A DNA stretch of 64,000 nucleotides from JANQTF01 sp041741415 (GTDB lineage Bacteria > Bacteroidota > Bacteroidia > J057), in contig JBGSKC010000036.1 of NCBI GenBank assembly GCA_041741415.1, positions 313,866 through 377,865 of the forward strand. The letters are read 5' to 3'. The position numbers and the translations under genes were made by a program. The first letter of the stretch is position 1. Every line of letters starts with the position of its first letter. This document shows positions 33,497-43,086 of the stretch, piece after piece. The notes below the pieces were generated by a model. That model was not told the DNA's origin. It did no database searches and worked only from the letters and a program-made list of their open reading frames with translations.

Positions 33497-35140
33497 CTAT
33501 GGCCGAAACACCAGCGGCTGCTGTTCCTCCCAGGTTGTTGCTTCCTGGTAAGCTTTCGCCACGGCCAGCAGGGTAGCTTCATCAAACAAATTCCCCAGGA
33601 GGCAGATTGATTTCACTCCCCGGCCCTCCTGGTTTCCGTTCGGCAGCACCACGCAAGGGTGCCCGGTCAGATTGGTGACAGCCAGCTGATCACTGCCAAA
33701 AGACGGGGCTATGATCACATCAAACTGCGACATCCAGCCATGAATTTCTGCCTGCAGCAGGGTTCTGGCCCGGTTAGCCATCAAATATTCCACGGCGGGC
33801 ACCATCCGTGCCGCCCGAAACACATTCGGCCAGGAATTCCGGATTTGCCTCACCATCAAATCATCCTGGTTGCTCCGGGTTAATTCATCGAAAGCTGTGG
33901 CTGCCTCCACAGACAAAATGGTGAGCATTGCCTCCACCGGCAATTCTGTTGGGAGGGCCGTTGCCTCCAGCTTCATCCCCAGCGAACGAAACACCTCCAG
34001 GCTCAGGCTGTCCTGCTTCTGGTTGTAGGGAAACTGGTCAAAATCAGCTTTCAAATACCCAACCCGCAACTTTTCAAGGGCCAGGCCAGGGCTATAATTA
34101 AATGCAGCTTCGGTAAGAGTGGGATCGAGTGGATCCAGCCCGCGAATGGCGTCAAACACCAATGCACAGTCTTCGGCTGTCCGGCAAATCGGCCCGATTT
34201 TGTCCATCGACCAGCTCAGGGCCATGGCCCCATACCGGCTCACCCGGCCATAGGTGGGCCGCAACCCGGTGGTGCCACAGCGGTTGGAGGGCGACACAAT
34301 CGAGCCCAGGGTTTCGGTGCCGATCGAAAAGGCAACCAGCCCGGCAGCCGTAGCCGCCGCCGATCCCGCAGAGGATCCGCTTGCCCCTTCGTTGAGGTGC
34401 CAGGGGTTGCGGGTGGTTCCGCCAAACCACACATCGCCCCAGGCCAGGGCTCCCATGCTCAGCTTGGCCACCATCACCGCCCCTGCTGCTTCCAGCCTGG
34501 CGACAACCGTGGCAGTTTGGTCGAGAACCTGATGTTCATAGGGCTTGGCGCCCCAGGTAGTAGAAAAATCCGGGGTGGCAAGCAAATCTTTGACTCCATA
34601 GGGAATGCCATGAAGCGGCCCCCGATAACGGCCTTCTGCAAGTTCACGGTCGGCACGTGCTGCCTGTGCCAGGGCCAGTTCTTCGGTGAGGGTAATCACA
34701 CAGCGAAGGGTATCTCCGAAGCGCCTGAGCCTGCTCAGGTAGAGCTGAGTAAGCTCGGTGGAGGTAATTTTCTGTTGGCGAATCAGGACCGAAAGATCGG
34801 CGACCGAATAAAAGGCAAGTTCTTCGCGGTTGGCGGGCAGGCTCACCACTGGGTCCAGGGCCCAGTCGATAGGAAACTGCCGGGTAGGCGGATGAAAGCC
34901 GGCGGGAAGCACCTGGAATTGCAGGGCAGGAACTACAGAATTGGGGAGCGGCACCTGCCTGAGCGCCTCAAAAGCAGCGAGTTGCTCAGCGAGGTCCTGG
35001 CGCATGGAATCGCGCTCCTGCTGGGTAAACTCCAGACCCCAGAGCTGCTGTGCAGCCTGGATCTGGCGGTCATCGATTTGGGCAAAAAGGGCCAGCGGGC
35101 TCATGGCCAGGCAGCAGAAGAGGAAGCGAAAAAATGCCAT
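33497..35140 (-). CDS. Exported amidase-signature enzyme
   Basis: A 547-residue hydrolase starting at ATG 35140 with a signal peptide (MAFFRFLFCCLAMSPLALFAQ). The amidase signature is complete: K184 in YGVKDLL, the serine-rich loop GASGSSAGSAAATAAG, and the nucleophile S280 in GTETLGSIVSPS, forming the Ser-cisSer-Lys triad. It resembles stand-alone amidases rather than GatA: it is exported and has a long N-terminal segment (22-110) of unknown fold. The substrate is unknown; peptide amides or N-acyl compounds are possible. It is divergent from the two-component genes with 134 bases between. Confidence 0.9.
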   Translation of the reverse strand: MAFFRFLFCCLAMSPLALFAQIDDRQIQAAQQLWGLEFTQQERDSMRQDLAEQLAAFEALRQVPLPNSVVPALQFQVLPAGFHPPTRQFPIDWALDPVVSLPANREELAFYSVADLSVLIRQQKITSTELTQLYLSRLRRFGDTLRCVITLTEELALAQAARADRELAEGRYRGPLHGIPYGVKDLLATPDFSTTWGAKPYEHQVLDQTATVVARLEAAGAVMVAKLSMGALAWGDVWFGGTTRNPWHLNEGASGSSAGSAAATAAGLVAFSIGTETLGSIVSPSNRCGTTGLRPTYGRVSRYGAMALSWSMDKIGPICRTAEDCALVFDAIRGLDPLDPTLTEAAFNYSPGLALEKLRVGYLKADFDQFPYNQKQDSLSLEVFRSLGMKLEATALPTELPVEAMLTILSVEAATAFDELTRSNQDDLMVRQIRNSWPNVFRAARMVPAVEYLMANRARTLLQAEIHGWMSQFDVIIAPSFGSDQLAVTNLTGHPCVVLPNGNQEGRGVKSICLLGNLFDEATLLAVAKAYQEATTWEEQQPLVFRP

Positions 35141-35274
35141 GGAAGAAGTGGGTTTGGAGTAAATGTGGGATTTTTTGCAGAAAAATGAACTACCTGCTTC
35201 ATCTTCGCAAAACCTGACCATCAACAGAACCCAGATGACCGGAGTTCGTTTGGCTTCATAACATTGAACACAAA

Positions 35275-35961
35275 ATGAAGCAAATTATCCTGGTGGAAGA
35301 CGACCCGGTGCTGCTCGCGAACCTGAAAGAAGCCCTGGAAGTACAGGGAGGCTATCAGGTTTATCCGGTTGCCAATGGCATGAATGCAGCGGGAATTCTT
35401 CAGATGAGAGAATTTGATTGCGCCATTTTGGATGTCAACCTGCCTGGCAAGAACGGCTTTGAGCTATGTAAACACCTCAGGGGCCTCGGCAAAACGACCC
35501 CTGTGCTGATGCTCACTGCCTTTGATCAGCTGGAAGACAAAGTGGCAGGCTTTGAAGCAGGGGCAGACGATTACCTCACGAAGCCCTTTTTCACCAAAGA
35601 GCTGTTGATGCGGGTACAAGCTTTGCTGAAACGATCGGCACAGTCGCGGGACACTGAAAAACCGGTTTTGCAGGCTGGCAGTATCGAGATTCACTTAAAA
35701 ACCAAGACCGTTTACCGGAGCGGGGAGGAGATTTTTCTCACGCCACGGGAATATCAGGTGTTGAAAACCCTGATCCAGGCCGAAGGCGAAGTGGTAACCA
35801 AGCAGGACCTGATCAGGGAAATTTGGGGCAAATCGTTTGATGCCAACACCAACACGGTAGAAGTTTATATCAATTTTTTGCGAAAGAAGATTGACAAACC
35901 CTATGGCAGCAATACCATCAAAACCAAAATTGGGTATGGCTATTATTTTGAGGCAGAATGA
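35275..35961 (+). CDS. OmpR/PhoB-family response regulator
   Basis: A 228-residue regulator with a receiver (about 1-118, VEDDPVL acidic pair, phospho-acceptor D53 in CAILDVNLPG, K103 in LTKPFF) and a winged-helix DNA-binding domain (about 130-228, TPREYQVLKTLI, VEVYINFLRKKID). It overlaps the kinase gene by the ATGA junction, so the pair is translationally coupled. The next genes are a metal-type RND efflux system, so it probably controls them in the manner of CusR/CzcR. A phased repeat at 37331-37351 is a candidate binding site. Confidence 0.95.
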   Translation: MKQIILVEDDPVLLANLKEALEVQGGYQVYPVANGMNAAGILQMREFDCAILDVNLPGKNGFELCKHLRGLGKTTPVLMLTAFDQLEDKVAGFEAGADDYLTKPFFTKELLMRVQALLKRSAQSRDTEKPVLQAGSIEIHLKTKTVYRSGEEIFLTPREYQVLKTLIQAEGEVVTKQDLIREIWGKSFDANTNTVEVYINFLRKKIDKPYGSNTIKTKIGYGYYFEAE

Positions 35962-37319
35962 GTACCCGGCAAAAAATCCTTCTCTACTTTTCCGTCTCGA
36001 TTCCGCTGATTGTAGGGGTTGTATTCGTTGTGATGTACCTTGTTTTTTCTGAATACCGGGAGGAAGAATTCCAGCAGCGGCAGAAGTTAAAAATTCAAAA
36101 TACCCTTCGGCTGCTGGGTGAAGTGAAGCGCAACGACGAAGAGCTCATTGACGAGCTGGACAACTTGAGCATCAATGGCTTGCTGGATGAAAAGCTGCTT
36201 ATTTTCAATGAAAAGAAAGAGCTGATTTATGCCAGCATTGACGACACTCCTATTTCCAACGCCAGGAATCTGATTCAGGGCCTTTCCGCGAAAAATCCCT
36301 GGCGGGAGACAAAAGATGGCCAATACGACGTCGTGGCGGTCTTTGTGGAAAGCGGCGGCAAGGAATATTATGGCATCAGCAAGGCTTATGACAATTTCGG
36401 GCACGCCAAGCTCCAGTTTTTAACCTGGGTACTGGCCGGGGCTTTTGTACTGGTGGTTCTCATCAGCATCAGCATTTCCTATGTCTTCGCAAGGAAAAGT
36501 ACAGAGGTTATCACCCAGTTTGCCCAAGTCATCAAAACGTACCAGTTTGAGCCAGGAGGAAATGTGCTGGATGTGCCTGGCAAAGACGCCGAGGTGGCCT
36601 TGCTGGTCAATCGCTTCAATGAACTGATGCGAAAGCTCCAGGAAGCCTTTTCCTTCCAGCGGCATGTGGTTCATCATGTTTCCCACGAGCTAAAAACTCC
36701 CATTGCCATCCTTGTTTCCAACCTCGAAAAACTTGAAAACACCAGCCTTGGCCAGCCAATGGCCGAGGCTATCAGGGCACAAAAAATAGCCACCAGCCGC
36801 CTTGGCGACATTGTTAACAGCCTGCTGGAAATTGCCAAGGTGGATGCAGGAGCCCAACTCTCCCTGGGCCCCGTCAGAATTGATGAAATGTTTTTTGACC
36901 TGGTTAATCAACTGGAAGACACCCACCCGACCTCGGCATTTTCGATCGATTATGATCCTGATCTGGATGAAAGTGACCTTGTGGTGATGGTTAATGAGCG
37001 CCTGATCTGGTCAGTTTTTGCGAATCTGCTTACCAATGCGTTGCACTACTCAGAGGAATCCCAGGCCACCATCCACTTTTCCAGGCAGGATCATTCCCTC
37101 ATCATCACAATCCTGAATACTGGTCCTATTTTAACGGAAACAGAACAGCAGTTCCTGTTTCAGCACTTTTTCAGGGGAACCAACAGCCAGGGTAAACAGG
37201 GCTTTGGGCTGGGCCTCGTCTTTGTTGCTAAAGTGCTGGGCCTGCACCATGGCCGGATAGAATACAGCGCTCCCGATGCCAACACCAATATTTTTACCGT
37301 TTCCTTACCTTTAAGCTAA
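35958..37319 (+). CDS. Sensor histidine kinase
   Basis: A 453-residue inner-membrane kinase with two spans (about 8-28 and 155-178) around a periplasmic sensor of some 125 residues, a HAMP-like linker (about 180-235), the dimerisation and phospho-acceptor helix with H243 in VSHELKTPIA, and a HATPase domain with VFANLLTNALHYS (N box), a reduced D/G region and GFGLGLVFVAKVLGLHHG. It partners the regulator at 35275 and probably senses metal or envelope stress; the sensor has no obvious His/Cys/Met metal cluster. The stop is followed within 72 bases by the efflux operon. Confidence 0.94.
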   Translation: MSTRQKILLYFSVSIPLIVGVVFVVMYLVFSEYREEEFQQRQKLKIQNTLRLLGEVKRNDEELIDELDNLSINGLLDEKLLIFNEKKELIYASIDDTPISNARNLIQGLSAKNPWRETKDGQYDVVAVFVESGGKEYYGISKAYDNFGHAKLQFLTWVLAGAFVLVVLISISISYVFARKSTEVITQFAQVIKTYQFEPGGNVLDVPGKDAEVALLVNRFNELMRKLQEAFSFQRHVVHHVSHELKTPIAILVSNLEKLENTSLGQPMAEAIRAQKIATSRLGDIVNSLLEIAKVDAGAQLSLGPVRIDEMFFDLVNQLEDTHPTSAFSIDYDPDLDESDLVVMVNERLIWSVFANLLTNALHYSEESQATIHFSRQDHSLIITILNTGPILTETEQQFLFQHFFRGTNSQGKQGFGLGLVFVAKVLGLHHGRIEYSAPDANTNIFTVSLPLS

Positions 37320-37330
37320 AATTTATCGGC

Positions 37331-37351
37331 ATTAAGTCTCATTTAAGCCTC
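37331..37351 (+). promoter_or_regulatory. Phased direct repeat, candidate response-regulator site
   Basis: ATTAAGTCTC (37331-37340) and TTTAAGCCTC (37342-37351) match at 8 of 10 positions with an 11-base period, the spacing expected for two OmpR/PhoB-family monomers on one face of DNA. It lies 40-60 bases before the efflux outer-membrane gene, directly downstream of the kinase. Confidence 0.45.
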
Positions 37352-37390
37352 CGGTAGGTTGCTTTGGCTCAACAAAAAGCCTGCCTGCCC

Positions 37391-38656
37391 ATGAAGCGTC
37401 TCACACTGTGCAAGTGTTTTCTTTGCTGGAGCCTCCTCTTCGTTCTTCCTTCTTCTGCCTGGTCAACAGACACGCTGCGGGTTACCCGAAGCCAGGCCGA
37501 CAGCATTTTTTTTGCCAGCAACGTGGCCCTGCTGGCCGCCGAACTGGAGGTAGAGGCCGGCAAAGCCCTGGAAGTACAGGCCAGACTCTACCCCAATCCA
37601 TCCATTCAGGTTGATGGAAACCTGTTTCACCCGGGCGAAAGACGCGTGTTCGACCTGGGCACCGGGGGGCAGAAATCTGCCCAGATCGAACAACTGATCC
37701 TGCTGGGAGGCAAGCGCCAGGCTGATCTGGCTTTGGCCAAAACACAAACTGCCTTGGCCGAACTGGCCCTCGAAGACCTGCTCCGGCAGCTCAGGTACCG
37801 GCTGCACATTGAGCTGATCCAGATCGTTCAGATTCAGGCGCTCATCGAAAAATACACCAACCAGCTCACCCTGCTCGACAGCATGATTCTTTCTTTTGAA
37901 GAGCAGGTTGCCAGGGGAAATTATCCGCTCAAAGACCTTGTTCGCCTCAAGGCCGTCTATCTCAACCTCAACAACGACCGGTCCGAACTGCTTCAGGCGT
38001 TTTTTGAATCCCAGGCCCATGTGCAAACCCTGCTTTACACCCCCTCACTGGTGGAATTTGTGTTTGAGGATGGCGATTTGGCCGAATACATCCAGGTGGA
38101 ATCGCTCGACTCGTTGCAGTCCATCGCACTGTTTTCTCACCCTGCCATCCTGATGGCACGAAAAAGCCGCCAATTAGCCAGCGACTACTTTCTCGTTCAG
38201 CGAAAAATGGCAGTTCCTGATCTGTTCGTGGCTCTTTCCTACGACCAGCGGGGCGGGGCCTTCAACAACCAGATCAACCTCGGCGCGGGCGTGTCGGTGC
38301 CGGTCTGGAACCGCAACCAGGGCCGTATTCAGGAAGCCCAGGTCAGGATTCGCCAGACAGAGCTGGATCAGCAAGGTGTTGAACGGGAGGTCCTGAGCCA
38401 GCTGCAATCCCATTATTTATTTTACCAGCAAACCGTCAGGGAGTTTGAGCGGGCTTCTGCGCTTTACAACGAAGATTTTGAGCAAACCCTTGAAGGCATG
38501 ACGACCAATTTCCAGCTCGGGAACATCTCCCTGCTGGAGTTTGTGGACTTTTTCGAGTCCTACTACCTCGCCCTGGCTGAAATGGCCAGAATCAAAACCC
38601 AGGTGGTTACCTCCGCCGAATTGCTGAACCTCTCCGTGGGGCGTGACATTTATTAA
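37391..38656 (+). CDS. Outer-membrane efflux channel, TolC/CzcC family
   Basis: A 421-residue protein with a signal peptide (MKRLTLCKCFLCWSLLFVLPSSAWS; start ATG 37391, since the upstream in-frame start is a TTG). The mature protein shows the outer-membrane efflux pattern: long amphipathic helices with LLAAELEVEAGKALEVQARLYPNPS early and GAGVSVPVWNRNQGRIQEAQVRIRQTEL in the second half, both typical of CzcC/CusC. It forms the exit duct of the tripartite pump encoded by the next two genes, with 60 bases to the adaptor. Confidence 0.92.
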   Translation: MKRLTLCKCFLCWSLLFVLPSSAWSTDTLRVTRSQADSIFFASNVALLAAELEVEAGKALEVQARLYPNPSIQVDGNLFHPGERRVFDLGTGGQKSAQIEQLILLGGKRQADLALAKTQTALAELALEDLLRQLRYRLHIELIQIVQIQALIEKYTNQLTLLDSMILSFEEQVARGNYPLKDLVRLKAVYLNLNNDRSELLQAFFESQAHVQTLLYTPSLVEFVFEDGDLAEYIQVESLDSLQSIALFSHPAILMARKSRQLASDYFLVQRKMAVPDLFVALSYDQRGGAFNNQINLGAGVSVPVWNRNQGRIQEAQVRIRQTELDQQGVEREVLSQLQSHYLFYQQTVREFERASALYNEDFEQTLEGMTTNFQLGNISLLEFVDFFESYYLALAEMARIKTQVVTSAELLNLSVGRDIY

Positions 38657-38716
38657 CCCTACCCTGTGAGGCTGAACTTCCTTTCGAATCTCATTCGCAC
38701 GACAATTCATTTCGCC

Positions 38717-39805
38717 ATGACAAAGCTGCCATTGATTGAAATTCTCCTGCTCTTGTGTGTCGCGGTTCATCCGGCCTGCGACAAAGCCGAAGCAAGCGAG
38801 CTGCCCGAAACCTTTGCCCTCACCGACACCATGTTGAACCGGATCGAACTGGTGGAAGTGTCCATGGAGCCTGTTGAAACTGAACTCAGGCTATTTGGAA
38901 AAATCACGGCTGAAAACGACAAAAAGGCCCATGTGTACCCGGTAGTGGGAGGCATTGTAACAAGCGTGAGGGTAGAACTTGGCGACTATGTGAAGCAGGG
39001 CCAGGTGCTGGCCACCATCCGGAGCGGCGAAATTGCCCAATACCAGAAAGAACGGCAGGACGCTCTCAACGCCCTGAGCCTCGCTGAGAAAAACCTGCAG
39101 GTGGCACGCGACCTTCAGCGCAGCAGGCTCAACTCAGAAAGAGAAGTGGCTGCAGCTGAAAAAGAGGTGGAAAACGCCAGGGCAGAACTTTCACGCATCA
39201 GCGACATTTTTTCCATATACCGGCTTCAGGATGGATCTGTGTTTCAGGTTACGGCACCCATCAGCGGTTTCGTGATTGAAAAGCAGGTTACCCAAAACGA
39301 GCAGATCAGCGCCGACCTTGGGGCTTCTCTCTTTTCCATCGCCGACATCAACGAAGTGTGGGCCATGGCCAATGTGAGCGAAAGCGACATCGCCAAAGTG
39401 AAGGTTGGCCAGGCGGCTACCATCCAGACCCTTGCCTTCCCGGACCGGTCATATCAGGGAGCCATCGACAAGATTTTCAACGCCATTGACCCCGAAACCA
39501 GAGCCATGAAAGCGCGCATCACCCTCCCCAACGCCGATCTGATGCTCAAACCCGAAATGAACTGTACCGTGAACCTGCGATTTGCCTCTGGTGCCTCCCT
39601 CCCAACCATCCCGGCCAGCGCCCTCATTTTCGAAAAAAGCAGGTATTGGGTCATGGTGTTTCACAGCCGTGAGCAAATCGAAACCAGGCCTGTAACGGTT
39701 CACAGCCAACTGGGCGACAAGGTGTTCATTGCAGAAGGGCTGGCCGCAGGGGAAAGCATCATCGCCACCCAAAGCCTCTTCATTTACGACGCACTCAACG
39801 ATTAA
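38717..39805 (+). CDS. RND efflux membrane-fusion adaptor, CzcB/CusB-like
   Basis: A 362-residue periplasmic adaptor starting at ATG 38717. The leader (ILLLLCVAVHPAC) carries a possible lipobox Cys, so the protein is likely anchored to the inner membrane. It has the hallmark barrel-sandwich halves (AHVYPVVGGIVTSVRVELGDYVKQGQVLATI and QVTAPISGFVIEKQVTQNEQIS), a helical hairpin between them (about 115-165), and a beta-barrel domain with VGQAATIQTL. It joins the RND pump to the channel. There is no N-terminal Met- or His-rich metal-binding stretch of the kind seen in CusB. Confidence 0.93.
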   Translation: MTKLPLIEILLLLCVAVHPACDKAEASELPETFALTDTMLNRIELVEVSMEPVETELRLFGKITAENDKKAHVYPVVGGIVTSVRVELGDYVKQGQVLATIRSGEIAQYQKERQDALNALSLAEKNLQVARDLQRSRLNSEREVAAAEKEVENARAELSRISDIFSIYRLQDGSVFQVTAPISGFVIEKQVTQNEQISADLGASLFSIADINEVWAMANVSESDIAKVKVGQAATIQTLAFPDRSYQGAIDKIFNAIDPETRAMKARITLPNADLMLKPEMNCTVNLRFASGASLPTIPASALIFEKSRYWVMVFHSREQIETRPVTVHSQLGDKVFIAEGLAAGESIIATQSLFIYDALND

Positions 39806-39946
39806 GCCTGCCAACCAGCCGCCTCTCAAAACCCGGCATTCCCCTCACCCTTTTACAAGCCGCAAAGACCTCCATTCCCCTATCCTCTTTTTCTGCCTGT
39901 CTGGCAGTTTCGCCGGGCAGAACACCCCGCTATTTTATCGCCGGAT

Positions 39947-42900
39947 ATGAACAAACTCATCAAAGGCATCATCTCTTTTTCGCTCAAAAACAAGGGCTTC
40001 GTTTTCTTCATGACCGCCCTGCTGGTAGTAGCGGGCACATGGAGCTACCTCCGCATCCCGATTGAGGCCTTTCCCGATGTGACCAACACCCAGATCATCA
40101 TCGTGACCGAATGGAGCGGCAGAAGTGCCGAAGAGGTGGAGCGGTTCGTGACCCTGCCCATCGAGATTGCCATGAACAGCGTGCAGCGAAAAACCAATGT
40201 GCGCAGCATCACGATGTTTGGGCTGTCTGTCATCAAAATCATCTTCGACGACGATGTGGAGGATTTTTTTGCCCGGCAGCAGGTGAATAATCAGTTGAGA
40301 AACGTCCAGCTTCCCGAAGGCGTGGATCCCGATGTGCAGCCGCCCTACGGGCCAACCGGGGAGGTGTTCAGGTATGTGCTGGAAAGCCCGCAACGCGACA
40401 CCCGCGATTTGCTCACGATTCAAAACTGGGTCATTGACCGGCATCTGCGCTCGGTGCCCGGCGTGGCGGATGTGGTGGCCTTTGGCGGCAGGGAAAAAAC
40501 CTATGAAATCGCCGCCGACCCCATCAAGCTCCGGCAATACAACATCACCCCCCTGGAACTGTATGAAGCGGTGGCCAAATCCAACCTGAACGTGGGCGGC
40601 GATGTGATCGAGAAAAATGGCCAGGCTTATGTGGTGCGCGGCATCGGGTTGATTGACTCCAAAGAAGACATTGAGAATACCATTGTGGACATCTTCAATG
40701 GCAACCCCCTGCTCATCAAAAATGTGGCGGAGGTGAGGGAAAGTGACTACCCCAGGGTGGGCCAGGTGGGCCTGAACGAGCGCGACGACGTGGTGGAAGG
40801 AATTGTGGTGATGCGAAAAGGCGAAAACCCAAGCGAAGTGCTGGCACGGGTAAAGGCTAAAATCGCCGAACTGCATGAACAGGTCCTGCCAGCAGACGTG
40901 CGCATGACAACTTTCTATGACCGGGATGTGCTCATGGATTATACCACCTCCACTGTGCTCAAAAATCTCGTGGAAGGAATCGTCTTCGTCACGGTCATTG
41001 TCTTTCTCTTCATGGCCGACTGGCGCACCACCCTCATTGTGGCAGTGGTCATTCCCCTTTCGCTGCTGTTTGCCTTCCTGATGCTGGAACTCCAGGGCAT
41101 GAGCGCCAATCTGTTGTCGTTGGGTGCCATTGACTTTGGCATCATCATCGACGGGGCAGTGGTGATGGTGGAAGGAATTTTTGTGGCGCTGGATCACGAA
41201 GCCCACCGGCGGGGCATGGACAAATTCAACCGCCTTGCCAAGCTGGGCCTGATCCGAAATACTGCCACCCACATGGGAAAGGCCATTTTCTTCTCAAAGC
41301 TCATCATCATTTCTGCCCTGCTGCCCATTTTCTCCTTTGAAAAAGTAGAGGGCAAAATGTTCTCGCCCCTGGCATTTACCCTCGGGTTTGCGCTGCTGGG
41401 AGCTCTGATTTTTACCCTCACCCTCGTTCCTGTGCTAAGCGCCCTGCTGCTGAAAAAAAACGTGAAAGAAAAGGACAACTTCTTCACCCGGGGCATTAAC
41501 TACCTTGTGCAGCGTGGCTTCCTCTGGGCTTTTGGCAAAAAACGAATCACCCTCCTGATTGCCTTTTTCTCCCTCGGTTTGTCTCTCTTCTCCACCCAAT
41601 GGCTGGGAACTGAGTTTTTGCCACAGCTCAACGAAGGCGCTTTGTGGGTGGAAGCCAAAATGCCCATGAGTTTTTCGCTGAACAACACAGTTGACATGGT
41701 TCACAGGCTCAGGGCAGAGATTAACACTTTCCCCGAGGTGAACGGAGTCCTGTCCCAAACTGGCCGCAGCAACGACGGTACGGATCCGAGCGGCTTTTAC
41801 TACGTCCAGATGCAGGTGAATCTCAAGCCGAAGAAGGAATGGGAAAGGAAATTAACAATGGATGAACTGATCGAGGAGATGGACGCCCGGCTGAAGCACT
41901 ATCAGGGGATCAACTACAACTACTCGCAGCCTATCATCGACAACGTGGCCGAGGCTGTGGCAGGCATGAATGCCTCCAACGCTGTCAAAATCTATGGCGA
42001 CGACCTCGCGCAGTTGGATGAATTGGCCAATCAGGTGATCGCGCAGATCGAAAATGTGCCAGGGATCAAAGACGTTGGTATTCTGCGCAACCTTGGCCAG
42101 CCGGAAATCAGCGTCCTGCTGGATGAACATCGCATGGCCGCCATGGGCGTTACCAAAGCCGAAGCCCAGGCTGTGATTGAAATGGCCATCGGAGGAAAAA
42201 CGGCCTCCGTGAAATATGAGGGAGACCGAAAATTCGATATCAGGATCCGCTACCAGCAGGACTACCGCAAAAATGAAGACGACATCCTCATGCTCATGGT
42301 TCCGACCATTCATGGCGGCACCATTCCGCTGAAGGAGGTTGCCACCATTCAGCAAATCACCGGGCCGGCCTTCATTTATCGCAACAACACCAAGCGGTTT
42401 ATCGGCGTCAAGTTTTCTGTCAGGGAACGCGACCTCGGCAGCACCATCGCAGAAGCGCAGCAGCGGGTGGCCTCCTCACTCCAATTACCCGAAGGATACA
42501 CCGTGGAATGGACAGGTGAATTTGAAAACCAGGTAAGGGCCACCAAAAGGCTGATTCAAGTGGTCCCACTGAGTCTGGTGCTCATCTTTTTGCTGCTATT
42601 TATCATGTTTGGCAATATCCGGGATGCAGCCTATGTGCTTGTCAACGTGCCCTTTGCCCTCATCGGCGGCATCGCCGCGCTACACCTCACCGGCATCAAC
42701 TTCGGCATTTCCGCCGGGGTGGGCTTCATCGCGTTGTTTGGCATTTGCGTCCAGAACGGCGTGATTCTCATTTCAGAATTCCACAAACAAATGCGCCACC
42801 TGAGCGACCTCAATCAGGCCATCATCAATGCAGTGAAAGTAAGAACCCGGCCCGTTGTGATGACCGCCATGATGGCTGCCATCGGCCTTCTTCCCGCAGC

Positions 42901-43060
42901 ATTGAGCACGGGAATCGGCTCCGAAAGCCAGAAGCCCCTGGCCATCGTGATCATCGGGGGGTTGGTGAGCGCCACCTTGTTTACCCTGCTCGTTTTTCCC
43001 ATCATTTACCACCACGCACTGCACATCAGAGAGCAAAAGGCAAAAACCAGGTCTGCCTGA
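39947..43060 (+). CDS. Heavy-metal RND efflux pump, CzcA/CusA family
   Basis: A 1037-residue inner-membrane pump, proton-driven, exporting metal cations with the two genes upstream. Spans begin at residue 16 and the two large periplasmic loops are in place. The proton-relay segment in span 4 is DFGIIIDGAVVMVE (D396, D402), the pattern of the divalent-cation (Zn/Co/Ni/Cd) branch more than the MVDAA pattern of Cu/Ag pumps. Cobalt, zinc or cadmium is therefore the better guess, not proof. The length and the end (HIREQKAKTRSA) are normal. It closes the operon and converges with malQ. Confidence 0.95.
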   Translation: MNKLIKGIISFSLKNKGFVFFMTALLVVAGTWSYLRIPIEAFPDVTNTQIIIVTEWSGRSAEEVERFVTLPIEIAMNSVQRKTNVRSITMFGLSVIKIIFDDDVEDFFARQQVNNQLRNVQLPEGVDPDVQPPYGPTGEVFRYVLESPQRDTRDLLTIQNWVIDRHLRSVPGVADVVAFGGREKTYEIAADPIKLRQYNITPLELYEAVAKSNLNVGGDVIEKNGQAYVVRGIGLIDSKEDIENTIVDIFNGNPLLIKNVAEVRESDYPRVGQVGLNERDDVVEGIVVMRKGENPSEVLARVKAKIAELHEQVLPADVRMTTFYDRDVLMDYTTSTVLKNLVEGIVFVTVIVFLFMADWRTTLIVAVVIPLSLLFAFLMLELQGMSANLLSLGAIDFGIIIDGAVVMVEGIFVALDHEAHRRGMDKFNRLAKLGLIRNTATHMGKAIFFSKLIIISALLPIFSFEKVEGKMFSPLAFTLGFALLGALIFTLTLVPVLSALLLKKNVKEKDNFFTRGINYLVQRGFLWAFGKKRITLLIAFFSLGLSLFSTQWLGTEFLPQLNEGALWVEAKMPMSFSLNNTVDMVHRLRAEINTFPEVNGVLSQTGRSNDGTDPSGFYYVQMQVNLKPKKEWERKLTMDELIEEMDARLKHYQGINYNYSQPIIDNVAEAVAGMNASNAVKIYGDDLAQLDELANQVIAQIENVPGIKDVGILRNLGQPEISVLLDEHRMAAMGVTKAEAQAVIEMAIGGKTASVKYEGDRKFDIRIRYQQDYRKNEDDILMLMVPTIHGGTIPLKEVATIQQITGPAFIYRNNTKRFIGVKFSVRERDLGSTIAEAQQRVASSLQLPEGYTVEWTGEFENQVRATKRLIQVVPLSLVLIFLLLFIMFGNIRDAAYVLVNVPFALIGGIAALHLTGINFGISAGVGFIALFGICVQNGVILISEFHKQMRHLSDLNQAIINAVKVRTRPVVMTAMMAAIGLLPAALSTGIGSESQKPLAIVIIGGLVSATLFTLLVFPIIYHHALHIREQKAKTRSA

Positions 43061-43086
43061 TTTGCCTGGCAGGCTTGGTTCTCCGC

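Noticed and set aside
39935..41272. 445-codon His-rich frame antisense to the RND pump
   Set aside because: The His-rich look arises from reverse reading of Met, Val and Ile codons of the pump.
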